Shown piece by piece: positions 1 through 7,630 of a DNA stretch of 19,443 nucleotides (position 1 is the first letter of the stretch; the number at the start of each line of letters is the position of its first letter). A program made the position numbers and the translations under genes. Origin of the DNA: Planctomycetaceae bacterium (GTDB taxonomy: Bacteria; Planctomycetota; Planctomycetia; Pirellulales; Thermoguttaceae); contig WRCR01000019.1 in the NCBI GenBank assembly GCA_009783865.1, positions 1 to 19,443 on the forward strand. Direction: 5' to 3'. The notes under the pieces are model-generated. The model saw only the letters and a list, made by a program, of their open reading frames with translations, had not been told where the DNA came from and searched no databases.

Positions 1-464
1 CCGCTCGGCTTGAATCTCACATCGCGGTATTGTCCCGATTCCAGTGTGATACTCCAATCGCCGGCTTTACCCACGTCTTCCGTTTCTGATTTCATTGTGA
101 ATTCCGTCCAATCGCCTTGTCCGTCAACGTTTCGGCGTTGACCGGCAACGGTACCGTTAATCAATCGGCTGTTATGCCGGATAATGCCGGTCGATTTTGG
201 ATTTGACATCAGCACGCCTCTGCTGACTATGAATTGTCCGCTGAGAGTTTTCCAGCCGAAGAGTGAAATGCCGTCGAAGATTTGAATCCATCCTTCGGCG
301 AGTTCTTCGCTGTTCAACGGCATAATTCCTTTGAGAACCGGCGGCTGAGTGCCTAATTCCTGCGGCGGAAAATGAAGCGGATTTTGTCTGACCGGTGCTG
401 TGTTTTGCGCTGACAAGAGCGATGCGGACAGAAACAATAACGAGACAAAAATGATTCTATGCAT
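1..464 (-). CDS. secreted DUF1080 (3-keto-disaccharide hydrolase-like) protein, N-terminal part
   Basis: Partial gene running off the left edge; reading from the ATG at 464 gives about 154 residues without a stop. The start MHRIIFVSLLFLSASLLSAQ is a clear Sec signal peptide (cleavage near residue 20). Residues about 53-65 read EGWIQIFDGISLFGWK, the typical opening of DUF1080 domains, a concanavalin-like fold expanded in planctomycetes and linked to cleavage of 3-keto sugars. The remaining domain lies outside the window, so catalytic residues cannot be checked. The ATG at 464 is preceded only by a weak AAGAAAAG. A much stronger AAAGGAG (about 520-526) lies 7 bases before an in-frame ATT, so a non-standard earlier start is conceivable, but the signal peptide favours 464. 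Family call is good; the exact substrate is unknown. Confidence 0.75.
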   Translation of the reverse strand, partial: MHRIIFVSLLFLSASLLSAQNTAPVRQNPLHFPPQELGTQPPVLKGIMPLNSEELAEGWIQIFDGISLFGWKTLSGQFIVSRGVLMSNPKSTGIIRHNSRLINGTVAGQRRNVDGQGDWTEFTMKSETEDVGKAGDWSITLESGQYRDVRFKPS

Positions 465-526
465 AATCTTTTCTTCTTTGATAACGGTTGGCGTTCTGGT
501 GTTCGTTCCAATGTTCGTACTCCTTT

Positions 527-555
527 AGGATAACATAAATCTTTGGAAAAAACAA
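527..555 (-). promoter_or_regulatory. probable sigma70-type promoter for the DUF1080 gene
   Basis: On the minus strand, TTGTTT (555-550), a 17-base spacer and TATCCT (532-527). It reads toward the gene starting at 464. Match to consensus is moderate, so this is a likely but not certain promoter. Confidence 0.4.
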
Positions 556-591
556 GTAAGGGTTAAGCCCGACTGCAAGTTTCCAAACACA

Positions 592-620
592 TTGACGCAA
601 AGCGAAATACTTCGTACAAT
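592..620 (+). promoter_or_regulatory. sigma70-type promoter for the glutaminase-family gene
   Basis: TTGACG (592-597), a 17-base spacer and TACAAT (615-620), a close match to the housekeeping consensus. Transcription would begin near 627. That leaves an untranslated leader of about 35 bases to the ATG at 663 and only a few bases to the possible ATG at 633. Confidence 0.65.
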
Positions 621-651
621 TATCGGCGGAATATGAACTTTTTTAGTTATC

Positions 652-656
652 AGGAG
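652..656 (+). promoter_or_regulatory. ribosome binding site deciding the start at 663
   Basis: AGGAG at 652-656 lies 6 bases before ATG 663. The alternative ATG at 633 has no such site and would add ten residues before the signal peptide. Confidence 0.7.
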
Positions 657-662
657 AACCCA

Positions 663-2747
663 ATGAAACACATATTTTTTATTTGCGCCGTTTTATTTTT
701 TGCAGCAGCATTATACGCAGAGGATACAGCGGCTAAATTTCGTGCGCCGGCGGTGCCGCTGGTAGTTCACGACCCGTATTTTAGCATATGGTCGCCTGCC
801 GACAAGTTGACCGATGCCGAAACCGTGCATTGGACGGGAGCGAAACATCCTCTTCACCTGCTTATCCGCATTGACGGAAAACCCTACCGCTTGATGGGAA
901 GCGAACCGGCAAATGTACCGGCAATGGAACAAACAAGCGTGAACATCCTGCCGATGTCAACTCACTATCAATTCGCTTGTGAAGAAGGAAAAGTTATAGT
1001 TGGCTTTATTACGCCGTCTTATCCGAATGATTTGGAAATGATAAGCCGACCGGTTACGTTTATCGATGCCGGTTTTCTTTCAAAAGATAAAGCGAAAAAA
1101 CATATTGTAGATTTTTATTTCGATGCCGGAGCGGAAATTGCTGTCGATAAACCGGACCAGTCCGTTAAAAAACCGGCTGCGCTGAATTTGCCGAAATTTA
1201 AAGACGGTGACAACAACGAGTTACAACTTCATGCGTTGAAAGTCGGAACGGCTTCGCAGAAGATACTCGAAAAAAAGGGGGACAATGTCCGCATTGATTG
1301 GGGACATTTAATTGTTACAACCCCAGAGAATAAATTTCATTCGCCTAAACTTTCGTATCACAACGGACGCATTGCCCGCGATGAATTCGCAAAAACCGGT
1401 AATATAAATATCGCCACTTTACCGGAAGAAACCGCGTATCGGGTGGACAATTCCGGTTTAGCGTTAACGGTTATTGGGAAAAATACTATTTCAGTTTCTC
1501 TCGCTTACGATGATGAGTATTCAATAAAGTATTTTGACGGACAGAATTTACGCCCTTGGTGGAAACAAAACGGTAAGACAACTGAAGATTTGATTATAGG
1601 ATCCTACGGCACAAAAATAATTGATTTCTTAGAAACGCAAGAGAAGATGATGACGGATTTAACAGCCGTCGGCGGAAAGGATTACGCTCAACTTTGCGCG
1701 CTGGCATTTCGGCAAGTGCTGGGAGCGAATAAATTAGTTGCTTATAAGCCAGCGGGGGCTGAAGCCCCCGCCTCTTTTATTCCGTTGATGTTTTCCAAAG
1801 AGAATTTCTCCAACGGCTGTATTGCAACGGTTGACATAATGTATCCGATGTCGCCGTTCCTCTTGTATTACAACACCGAATTGATGCGGGCAACGCTTGA
1901 ACCGGAATTTCAATATGCCGAATCGGAACGCTGGAAGTTTCCGTTTGCGCCGCATGATTTAGGAACTTATCCGCATGCAACCGGTCAGGTCTACGGCGGC
2001 GGTGAAACATCGGAAGAGAAGCAAATGCCGGTCGAGGAATCCGCTAATATGATTATCGTCACGGCAGCGTTAGCAAAACGCGAAGGCAATGCCGATTATG
2101 CAAAAAAACATTGGGCGGCATTGACACAATGGGCGCAGTATCTCGAACACAAAGGATACGACCCCGAAAATCAACTTTGCACGGACGACTTCGCCGGTCA
2201 TCTTGCGCACAATGTTAATCTGTCGGCAAAAGCAATTATTGCACTGGGGGCTTATGCTCAACTCTGTAAAAAATTAGGCGAGACAGAAAGCGCAAAGAAG
2301 TACCGTGATTTAGCTGCTTCGTTTGCGAAACGCTGGATTGCCGAAGCGTCGGAAAATGCTCATACGAAACTTGCTTTCGATAAGCCCGGCACTTGGAGTA
2401 TGAAGTACAATCTCGTTTGGGATTTGATTCTTGAAACGAATTTGTTTCCGCAAGAGGTCTTCGATAAAGAAATAGCGTTTTACAAAACGAAGATGCAGAA
2501 ATATGGTTTCCCGCTTGACAGCCGTCAGAATTACACGAAGGTTGACTGGGAACTTTGGTGCGCCGCAATGACGAACAATCGAACCGACTTTGATGCTTTC
2601 ATCAAACCGGTGATGGGTTTTATCAACAACACTGACCGGCGTGTGCCGATTACCGACTGGTATATCACGGAAGATGCCAAGATGAAAAACATGCAGGCGC
2701 GCGGTGTTGTCGGCGGGTTTTGGATGCCGATGTTGAAGAAACGATAA
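663..2747 (+). CDS. secreted glutaminase-family protein (DUF5127/DUF4965/DUF1793)
   Basis: A 694-residue exported protein of the fungal/bacterial glutaminase A-like family, whose characterised members hydrolyse glutamine to glutamate outside the cytoplasm; bacterial members are mostly untested. Signal peptide at residues 1-20 (MKHIFFICAVLFFAAALYAE). Family landmarks are VPLVVHDPYFSIWSPAD (31-47), the DUF5127-type region with PSYPNDLEMISRPV (118-131), FSKENFSNGCIATVD (377-391), and the helical toroid with HDLGTYPHATGQVYGGGE (431-448), MPVEESANM (455-463), DDFAGHLAHNVNLSAKAI (508-525) and the C-terminal GVVGGFWMPML (681-691). Length and order fit the family. The start was chosen from its ribosome binding site and promoter; an ATG at 633 is in frame but poorer. 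Oddity: residues about 362-373 are an insertion-like stretch encoded by a perfect palindrome, just before the conserved FSKENFSNG. It appears to be a single-gene transcript; DUF362 downstream has its own promoter. Confidence 0.85.
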   Translation: MKHIFFICAVLFFAAALYAEDTAAKFRAPAVPLVVHDPYFSIWSPADKLTDAETVHWTGAKHPLHLLIRIDGKPYRLMGSEPANVPAMEQTSVNILPMSTHYQFACEEGKVIVGFITPSYPNDLEMISRPVTFIDAGFLSKDKAKKHIVDFYFDAGAEIAVDKPDQSVKKPAALNLPKFKDGDNNELQLHALKVGTASQKILEKKGDNVRIDWGHLIVTTPENKFHSPKLSYHNGRIARDEFAKTGNINIATLPEETAYRVDNSGLALTVIGKNTISVSLAYDDEYSIKYFDGQNLRPWWKQNGKTTEDLIIGSYGTKIIDFLETQEKMMTDLTAVGGKDYAQLCALAFRQVLGANKLVAYKPAGAEAPASFIPLMFSKENFSNGCIATVDIMYPMSPFLLYYNTELMRATLEPEFQYAESERWKFPFAPHDLGTYPHATGQVYGGGETSEEKQMPVEESANMIIVTAALAKREGNADYAKKHWAALTQWAQYLEHKGYDPENQLCTDDFAGHLAHNVNLSAKAIIALGAYAQLCKKLGETESAKKYRDLAASFAKRWIAEASENAHTKLAFDKPGTWSMKYNLVWDLILETNLFPQEVFDKEIAFYKTKMQKYGFPLDSRQNYTKVDWELWCAAMTNNRTDFDAFIKPVMGFINNTDRRVPITDWYITEDAKMKNMQARGVVGGFWMPMLKKR
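1752..1771. repeat. perfect palindrome inside the glutaminase-family gene
   Basis: Arms GCGGGGGCT (1752-1760) and AGCCCCCGC (1763-1771) flank a 2-base loop GA. It is GC-rich unlike the surrounding sequence and encodes AGAEAPA (residues 364-370) in frame. It looks like a small palindromic element inserted into a coding region without breaking it. Confidence 0.7.
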
Positions 2748-2814
2748 ACATAAACAAGCCAAATGTGAATTCGTCGGCTAAACTGGTACTACGGAATGTT
2801 CGAGAAAACACCAT

Positions 2815-2843
2815 TTGACAAACTCCAAAAAAGACGATAAAAT
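2815..2843 (+). promoter_or_regulatory. near-consensus sigma70-type promoter for the DUF362/Fe-S unit
   Basis: TTGACA (2815-2820), a 17-base spacer and TAAAAT (2838-2843). Expected transcript start is near 2850, giving a leader of about 70 bases before the ATG at 2922. It is the strongest plus-strand promoter in the window. Confidence 0.75.
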
Positions 2844-2921
2844 GGTTGGCGATGTTGCGGAATGTTTCGGCACATCATGAACATTACGAGAACTCTGCCT
2901 ATTTAGACAGGAACAATTATC

Positions 2922-3866
2922 ATGAGAATGAATCGAAAAGAATTTTTATCAACGTTGAGCGTTACCGGTGCGGCAATCGCAGCGGGAAACTACGGCAATT
3001 TGGATGTTTTCGCCCAAGAGAACACCGAAGGCAACGCCGATTTAGTTGCGGTATCCGGCGGCGAACCCGCTGTGATGCTCCAAAAAGCCCTCGAAGCACT
3101 CGGCGGAATCTCCCGCTTCGTCAAGAAGGGACAGAAAATCGTTGTCAAACCGAACATCGGCTGGGACCAGCCGCCGGAAGTTGCCGCTAACACCAATCCC
3201 GAACTCATCGCCGAACTTGTCAAACTCATTCTCGCCGCTGGCGCAGCGGAAGTCGTTGTTTTCGACAGCACCTGCGATGACTGGACGAAATGCTACAAAA
3301 ACAGCGGTATCGAAGATGCCGCAAAAAGAGCAGGCGCGAAAATTGCTCCCGGAAATCCGCACGACGAAACACTCTTCACACCAATTAAACTTCCCAAAGG
3401 TACTGCTCTCAAAGAAGTCAGCATCCACAAAGCAATGTTGGAATGCGATGCCTGGTTCAACGTGCCGGTATTGAAACATCACCGCGGCTCAAACATGACC
3501 ATAGCCATGAAAAACTGCATGGGCTTGGTCAGCAAGAAGAGCCAATCGTCATTCCACAGCATCGGGTTGCAGCAGTGCATCGCCGACATGTGTACTTGGG
3601 AAAAGAGACCGGTACTCAATATCATCGATGCTTACCGGATAATGAAAACCAACGGTCCCAAAGGACGCTCCGAAGCCGATGCCGTTCTGGTGAAAGCACT
3701 GATTGCCGCGCCGGATATTATTGCTGCAGACACTGCCGCTACAAGATTTGCGGAGCAGTTCACCGAAAAATCCGTGGAAGCCGTTACACACATCGGTTTC
3801 GGCGAAGCACACGGACTAGGTACCACGAAACTTGATACGCTCAAGGTTAAGAAGATTGAGGTTTAA
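2922..3866 (+). CDS. DUF362 domain protein with exported-type N-terminus
   Basis: A 314-residue protein of the DUF362 family, whose biochemical role is not established but which often accompanies iron-sulfur proteins. The N-terminus RMNRKEFLSTLSVTGAAIAAG resembles a twin-arginine signal but has RMNRK in place of adjacent arginines, so export by Tat is uncertain. Family landmarks are KPNIG (76-80), NVPVLKHH (180-187), MKNCMGL (197-202) and the helix around FHSIGLQQCIADM (211-223). No CxxCxxC cluster motif is present in this protein. The start at 2922 has AGGAA at 2909-2913, 8 bases upstream. The next gene begins 26 bases after the stop, and the two probably form one transcript from the promoter at 2815. 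The DUF362 call is firm; function is open. Confidence 0.85.
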   Translation: MRMNRKEFLSTLSVTGAAIAAGNYGNLDVFAQENTEGNADLVAVSGGEPAVMLQKALEALGGISRFVKKGQKIVVKPNIGWDQPPEVAANTNPELIAELVKLILAAGAAEVVVFDSTCDDWTKCYKNSGIEDAAKRAGAKIAPGNPHDETLFTPIKLPKGTALKEVSIHKAMLECDAWFNVPVLKHHRGSNMTIAMKNCMGLVSKKSQSSFHSIGLQQCIADMCTWEKRPVLNIIDAYRIMKTNGPKGRSEADAVLVKALIAAPDIIAADTAATRFAEQFTEKSVEAVTHIGFGEAHGLGTTKLDTLKVKKIEV

Positions 3867-3869
3867 TTT

Positions 3870-3891
3870 ATTTAGCCGGTACTCCGGCTCC
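3870..3891 (+). repeat. 22-base palindromic element, copy 1
   Basis: The core AGCCGGTACTCCGGCT (3874-3889) has 6-base arms AGCCGG/CCGGCT around TACT. The whole 22 bases recur exactly, on the other strand, at 6330-6351. This copy fills the gap between the DUF362 stop and the Fe-S gene start, where a ribosome binding site would be expected. Confidence 0.8.
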
Positions 3892-3892
3892 C

Positions 3893-5539
3893 TTGACAGT
3901 GTTTAAAACAATCCGTGTTCTGCTTGCGCTTTGCGTTTTCGTTCCGTTGACGCTGCTGTTTCTGGACTGCTACGAAAGAGTCCAGACCGAATGGCATCTG
4001 CCGGCGCATTTGCAATTCACAACGGCGGTTGTCGGCGGACTTGCCGCGCCGCTTGTCTTTATCCTGCTCATAACATTGCTTTTCGGCAGGATATACTGCT
4101 CGGTTATCTGTCCTTTCGGTATCTTGCAGGATGTTATTTCCCGCATCGGAGGTATTGTTCTGCGCCCGCCGCTCTTGAAACGAAAAAACAAACCACAGCG
4201 GTTCACACTTCAGTTTCGGAAAGAATCAATTCGGCTGCGCTATCCGCTGATGCTGCTGTTTGCAGTCGGGTTATTCGTTCCTTCGGCTTTTATTACCGTT
4301 ATTCTGCTTGACCCTTACAGCAACTACGGACGCATAATGAACGCCATCGTCCGTCCGCTGGCGGTTTCGCTGAACAACTTATTTTCCGGCTGGACCATCG
4401 GGAATATGACTCTGCATCGGGTTTTGATTCACATCAACTGGTTCGAGTTCATAACAGCATTGGCATTTCTTCTGTTGGCTGGCGTTTTAGCGTTCTTTTT
4501 CGGACGGCGGTATTGCAACACGATATGTCCCGTCGGAACACTGCTCGGCTTGTTGTCGAAAATTGCCCTGTTCAAAATCCGCTTGAAATCCAACTGCGTT
4601 TCCTGCGGTCTTTGCGAAAAAGTATGCAAAGGCGAATGTATCAACAGCAAAGACAAAACGGTCTACCATTCCCGATGTGTCGAATGTTTCAACTGCTTGT
4701 CCGTCTGCAAGAAAAAGGCGATAACGTTCACCGTTCCTTTGCAGAAACAGATACAATCAGTGCAGCCGCAGAAAATCAAAGAACCGCCGTTGCCTTGTCA
4801 TTCAATCCGGCGGCGCGGCTTTCTCCGCCAGTCGGTTCTGGGCGGGCTAACCTTTGCCGGTGCTGCCGTTTTCTTGCAGCAGATGTTAACAGCGAAGAAA
4901 GCAAAGGCGGACGCTGCGCCGGATAGTTCCCTGCCGACTGCAACAAGTGTCGTTTCGTACAAGAAGAAGTTTGCTGTTCTTCCGCCGGGAGCGAAACATC
5001 TCCGGCATTTTCAAAGCAAGTGTACCGGCTGTCATCTTTGCGTTGCGAAATGTCCCGCTAATGTTTTAACGCCGTCAATGGGCGAATTGGGCTTCAACGG
5101 TCTCTTACAGCCGATTGCAAAGTTTGAATACGGTTTCTGCAATTATAACTGTACTATATGTACGAAAGTATGTCCGACGCACGCCTTGATTCCGGTTGAA
5201 ACGAAGGAAGAAAAACATCTCGTTCAAATCGGAGAGGTTGTCTTCATAAAAGAAAACTGCGTTGTGCATATCAAGAACACAAGTTGCGGTGCATGTGCGG
5301 AACATTGTCCGACTGGCGCGATAGAAATGAAGCCCTACGGCGACCCTACATTGTTTCTGACTTTGCCCGTTGTACATACTGAACTGTGTATCGGATGCGG
5401 TGCTTGTGAAAACATTTGTCCGGTGCGTCCGTATCGTGCAATTTACATTGAAGGATTGGAAACGCAAGGCAAAGCGAAGCCCGCCGTTGACTCCAACGAA
5501 AAACAGCAGGAAGTCAAAAAAGTCAATTTCGGGTTCTGA
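3893..5539 (+). CDS. membrane-bound multi-[4Fe-4S] protein, NapH-like plus NapG-like fusion
   Basis: A 548-residue electron-transfer protein. The N-terminal half is polytopic (hydrophobic segments about 8-25, 44-64, 117-139, 185-203) with two NapH/MauN-type motifs, GRIYCSVICPFG (65-76) and GRRYCNTICPVG (204-215). Two cytoplasm-type ferredoxin motifs follow, CVSCGLCEKVC (235-245) and CVECFNCLSVC (262-272). Residues 306-325 read RRRGFLRQSVLGGLTFAGAA, a twin-arginine signal in mid-protein, after which come four more cysteine groups (377-387, 416-427, 465-472, 499-509). This arrangement fits a fusion of a NapH-like quinol-oxidising membrane part with an exported NapG-like ferredoxin. It probably passes electrons from quinol to an outside partner, perhaps the DUF362 protein upstream (inference). 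The start is uncertain: TTG 3893 or GTG 3899, neither with a clear ribosome binding site, because a palindromic element occupies that position. Confidence 0.85.
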   Translation: MTVFKTIRVLLALCVFVPLTLLFLDCYERVQTEWHLPAHLQFTTAVVGGLAAPLVFILLITLLFGRIYCSVICPFGILQDVISRIGGIVLRPPLLKRKNKPQRFTLQFRKESIRLRYPLMLLFAVGLFVPSAFITVILLDPYSNYGRIMNAIVRPLAVSLNNLFSGWTIGNMTLHRVLIHINWFEFITALAFLLLAGVLAFFFGRRYCNTICPVGTLLGLLSKIALFKIRLKSNCVSCGLCEKVCKGECINSKDKTVYHSRCVECFNCLSVCKKKAITFTVPLQKQIQSVQPQKIKEPPLPCHSIRRRGFLRQSVLGGLTFAGAAVFLQQMLTAKKAKADAAPDSSLPTATSVVSYKKKFAVLPPGAKHLRHFQSKCTGCHLCVAKCPANVLTPSMGELGFNGLLQPIAKFEYGFCNYNCTICTKVCPTHALIPVETKEEKHLVQIGEVVFIKENCVVHIKNTSCGACAEHCPTGAIEMKPYGDPTLFLTLPVVHTELCIGCGACENICPVRPYRAIYIEGLETQGKAKPAVDSNEKQQEVKKVNFGF

Positions 5540-5553
5540 ATAACATATTTTAG

Positions 5554-5581
5554 AGCGTATCGGAAATCGCTAGTCTTTTTT
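5554..5581 (+). terminator. possible weak intrinsic terminator after the Fe-S gene
   Basis: AGCG(T)AT (5554-5560) can pair with ATCGCT (5566-5571) with a one-base bulge and a short loop, followed by six T (5576-5581) after a four-base gap. It lies 14 bases beyond the stop, between convergent genes. The stem is short, so support is modest. Confidence 0.35.
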
Positions 5582-5603
5582 CGTAATCGGACGATTGCGG
5601 TTC

Positions 5604-6305
5604 TCATTCCATCAATTCCGGTTTTCGCTGTTTCGTTTTTTCGATGCTGTTTTTCTTGCGCCATTCTGCAATTTCTGCATGATTGCCGTTCAAAAGCACT
5701 TCCGGCACTTCCAAACCGCGATACTCCCGCGGACGGGTATAATGTTCACAGTCGAGAAGCCGTTTGCCTTCAACGATTCCGTTAGCGGAAAAGGAATCAT
5801 ATCTTGCGGAGTTATCATCGCCCAGCACGCCCGGTATCAAGCGCATTACGGTTTCGATAACTGCCATGGCGGCGACTTCACCGCCGTTGAGAACGTAATT
5901 GCCGAGTGAGATTTCTTCCGGCTGCAAGATGTCGATAATCCGCTGGTCGAATCCTTCGTATCTGCCGCAAAGAAGTATAATACGTTTTTCCAATGCGAAT
6001 TCTTCGGCGAGTTGCTGGTGAAACATTTTGCCTTGTGGTGAAAACAGCAGCAGACGACCGGCGGTTTCGTCTTGTTTTTGTATATCTTCGACGCAGGGAA
6101 CGACTCTGTCGACTTTTAGCAGCATGCCGGGACCGCCGCCGAAAGGTCTGTCGTCAACGGAGGAATGTTTGTCGGTCGCCCAATCCCGTATGTTGTGAAC
6201 GTTGACGGCGATTTTTCCCGCATTGACAGCGTTCTTCAATATACTTTCAGAGAAAAAGCCCTCGAAGATAGCCGGAAATAATGTTAATATGTCGAAACGG
6301 AGCAT
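5604..6305 (-). CDS. trmD: tRNA (guanine37-N1)-methyltransferase TrmD
   Basis: TrmD methylates N1 of G37 next to the anticodon of tRNAs reading CNN codons, using S-adenosylmethionine, and prevents +1 frameshifting. At 233 residues it has normal length. Landmarks are DDRPFGGGPGM (51-61), LLCGRYEGFDQRI (111-123), the trefoil-knot region ISLGNYVLNGGEVAAM (132-147), RLIPGVLG (155-162), DSF (170-172) and HYTRPREYRGLEVPEVLL (188-205). Residues expected from the E. coli and H. influenzae enzymes are present: E117 in RYEG, R155, and D170, the equivalent of the catalytic aspartate. Position 136 is Asn where many homologues have Asp (IGDY). It follows the GspF-like gene by 58 bases, with a palindromic element between, rather than sitting in the common rpsP-rimM-trmD-rplS cluster. 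No clear ribosome binding site is seen at ATG 6305. Confidence 0.97.
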   Translation of the reverse strand: MLRFDILTLFPAIFEGFFSESILKNAVNAGKIAVNVHNIRDWATDKHSSVDDRPFGGGPGMLLKVDRVVPCVEDIQKQDETAGRLLLFSPQGKMFHQQLAEEFALEKRIILLCGRYEGFDQRIIDILQPEEISLGNYVLNGGEVAAMAVIETVMRLIPGVLGDDNSARYDSFSANGIVEGKRLLDCEHYTRPREYRGLEVPEVLLNGNHAEIAEWRKKNSIEKTKQRKPELME

Positions 6306-6329
6306 TTTTTTGATTCAAGCGGAAACACA

Positions 6330-6351
6330 GGAGCCGGAGTACCGGCTAAAT
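6330..6351 (-). repeat. 22-base palindromic element, copy 2
   Basis: Exact inverted copy of 3870-3891, with core AGCCGGAGTACCGGCT at 6332-6347. It lies between gspF and trmD, about 24 bases before the trmD start. It has the same orientation relative to its downstream gene as copy 1. Confidence 0.8.
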
Positions 6352-6363
6352 GTTGTTCAATTT

Positions 6364-7578
6364 TTATTCCAGTCCTTTTCCCATCTGCGACAGCGGAAGC
6401 AGCAGCGAAACCACAATGTAAAATACCGCTACTGCCATTAACAAAAGCATTATCGGTTCGATAAGCCGAACCAGCGTATCCAACCGGCGGGCAGTGTTGC
6501 GCTCTATCGTGTCAGCAACTTTTACCAGCACGCCTTCCAGTGTATTGGACTCCTCCGCAACGGAAATCATCGCCATCACCTGCGGCGGAATAATGCCCGC
6601 CTCCGCTAGCGGCTTCGAAAGCGACTCGCCGCTAGAAACATTCTCTGCACTCAACTTCACCGCATCTGCCAAAAGTGTGTTGCCGGTCGATTGACTGCTG
6701 ATGTCCAGCGACCGCAATATCGGAACACCGTTCTCAAGAAGCGTTCCCAACACTCTGCAAAACCTTGAGACAGCGGAGTTTAGTATCAGCGGTCCGAGCA
6801 GCGGCAAATGCAGTTTTATCCTGTCGAGAAGCCGGATGCCCCACTTCGTTGAAAGTTGTCCTTGCAGCCAGAACCCCAGAAACAATACTATGCCGATAAT
6901 GTAAGGACCGTAATAAATTATCACTTCCCGCATAAACAGCAGTGAACGGGTAGTCCAAGGAAGCGGTTGTCCCGATGCCGTCAACAAATCGAAAAAATCC
7001 TGAAACATCGGCACGAAAAAGACAAGAAGAACCGTCACAACGCCTGTACCGACCACCGCCAGAATTGACGGATATATCATCGCGCTGACGATTTTTCCTT
7101 TCATTTCCGACTGCTGTTCCAAAAAAGCCGATGTTCGACGGAGAGCATCTTCAAGAAACGCACCTTCCGCACCAGCCCGAATGATGCTTATCGTCAATTC
7201 GTTGAAAATGCGGCTGTGCGAAGCAAAGGCAACATCTATCGCTTCACCGTCAGCAATGCGGTCGCGGATATCTGTCATTACTTCACGAAGTTTCGCGTGC
7301 TGTACCTGCTTGACAACAACCCGAAATGCTTCGAGAACCGGCACACCGTTTTCGAGCAAGTCCGCAAGTTGTGACAATACTGCCGCAACCACGAAATCCG
7401 GCGGTCGGCGGTTGAAAAAGTCCAGATTGACTTGCCAGCGGGCGGCATCTTCCACCTTGACGGGAAAAAGCGTCAAACGATGCAGCGCGTCCAGTGCTTC
7501 CCGCTTGCTGGCGGCACTCAACTGACCGGTAACCTCTTCACCGGCTGAGGTCTTGGCAACATAAACGTATTCAGGCAC
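6364..7578 (-). CDS. GspF/PilC-type inner-membrane platform protein
   Basis: A 404-residue inner-membrane protein of type II secretion and type IV pilus machines, where it forms the platform that couples the cytoplasmic ATPase to pilus assembly. The start MPEYVYVAKTSAGEEVTGQL is the usual opening of the family, so the GTG at 7578 is accepted although no ribosome binding site is obvious. Two T2SSF domains repeat the motif LLENGVP (74-80 and 280-286). Membrane segments lie at about 168-190, 219-238 and 372-395, and ISVAEESNTLEGVL (338-351) is the conserved motif of the second domain. No ATPase, secretin or pseudopilin gene is adjacent, so which machine it serves cannot be told. It lies 52 bases after the upstream large secreted-protein gene and probably shares its transcript. 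Confidence 0.9.
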   Translation of the reverse strand: MPEYVYVAKTSAGEEVTGQLSAASKREALDALHRLTLFPVKVEDAARWQVNLDFFNRRPPDFVVAAVLSQLADLLENGVPVLEAFRVVVKQVQHAKLREVMTDIRDRIADGEAIDVAFASHSRIFNELTISIIRAGAEGAFLEDALRRTSAFLEQQSEMKGKIVSAMIYPSILAVVGTGVVTVLLVFFVPMFQDFFDLLTASGQPLPWTTRSLLFMREVIIYYGPYIIGIVLFLGFWLQGQLSTKWGIRLLDRIKLHLPLLGPLILNSAVSRFCRVLGTLLENGVPILRSLDISSQSTGNTLLADAVKLSAENVSSGESLSKPLAEAGIIPPQVMAMISVAEESNTLEGVLVKVADTIERNTARRLDTLVRLIEPIMLLLMAVAVFYIVVSLLLPLSQMGKGLE

Positions 7579-7630
7579 AGGAAAAAACGTGCGGGATTAT
7601 TACTGTAGTATTACTTGACGAAAGGGGGGA

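Noticed and set aside
2792..2866. Near-repeat CGGAATGTTCG and CGGAATGTTTCGG flanking the DUF362 promoter as operator pair
   Set aside because: Only two short imperfect copies and no symmetry; not enough to claim a regulator site.
2846..3190. Open frame overlapping the start of the DUF362 gene
   Set aside because: It overlaps the start region and the promoter-proximal leader and has low-complexity Arg-rich content; the DUF362 frame has conserved motifs.
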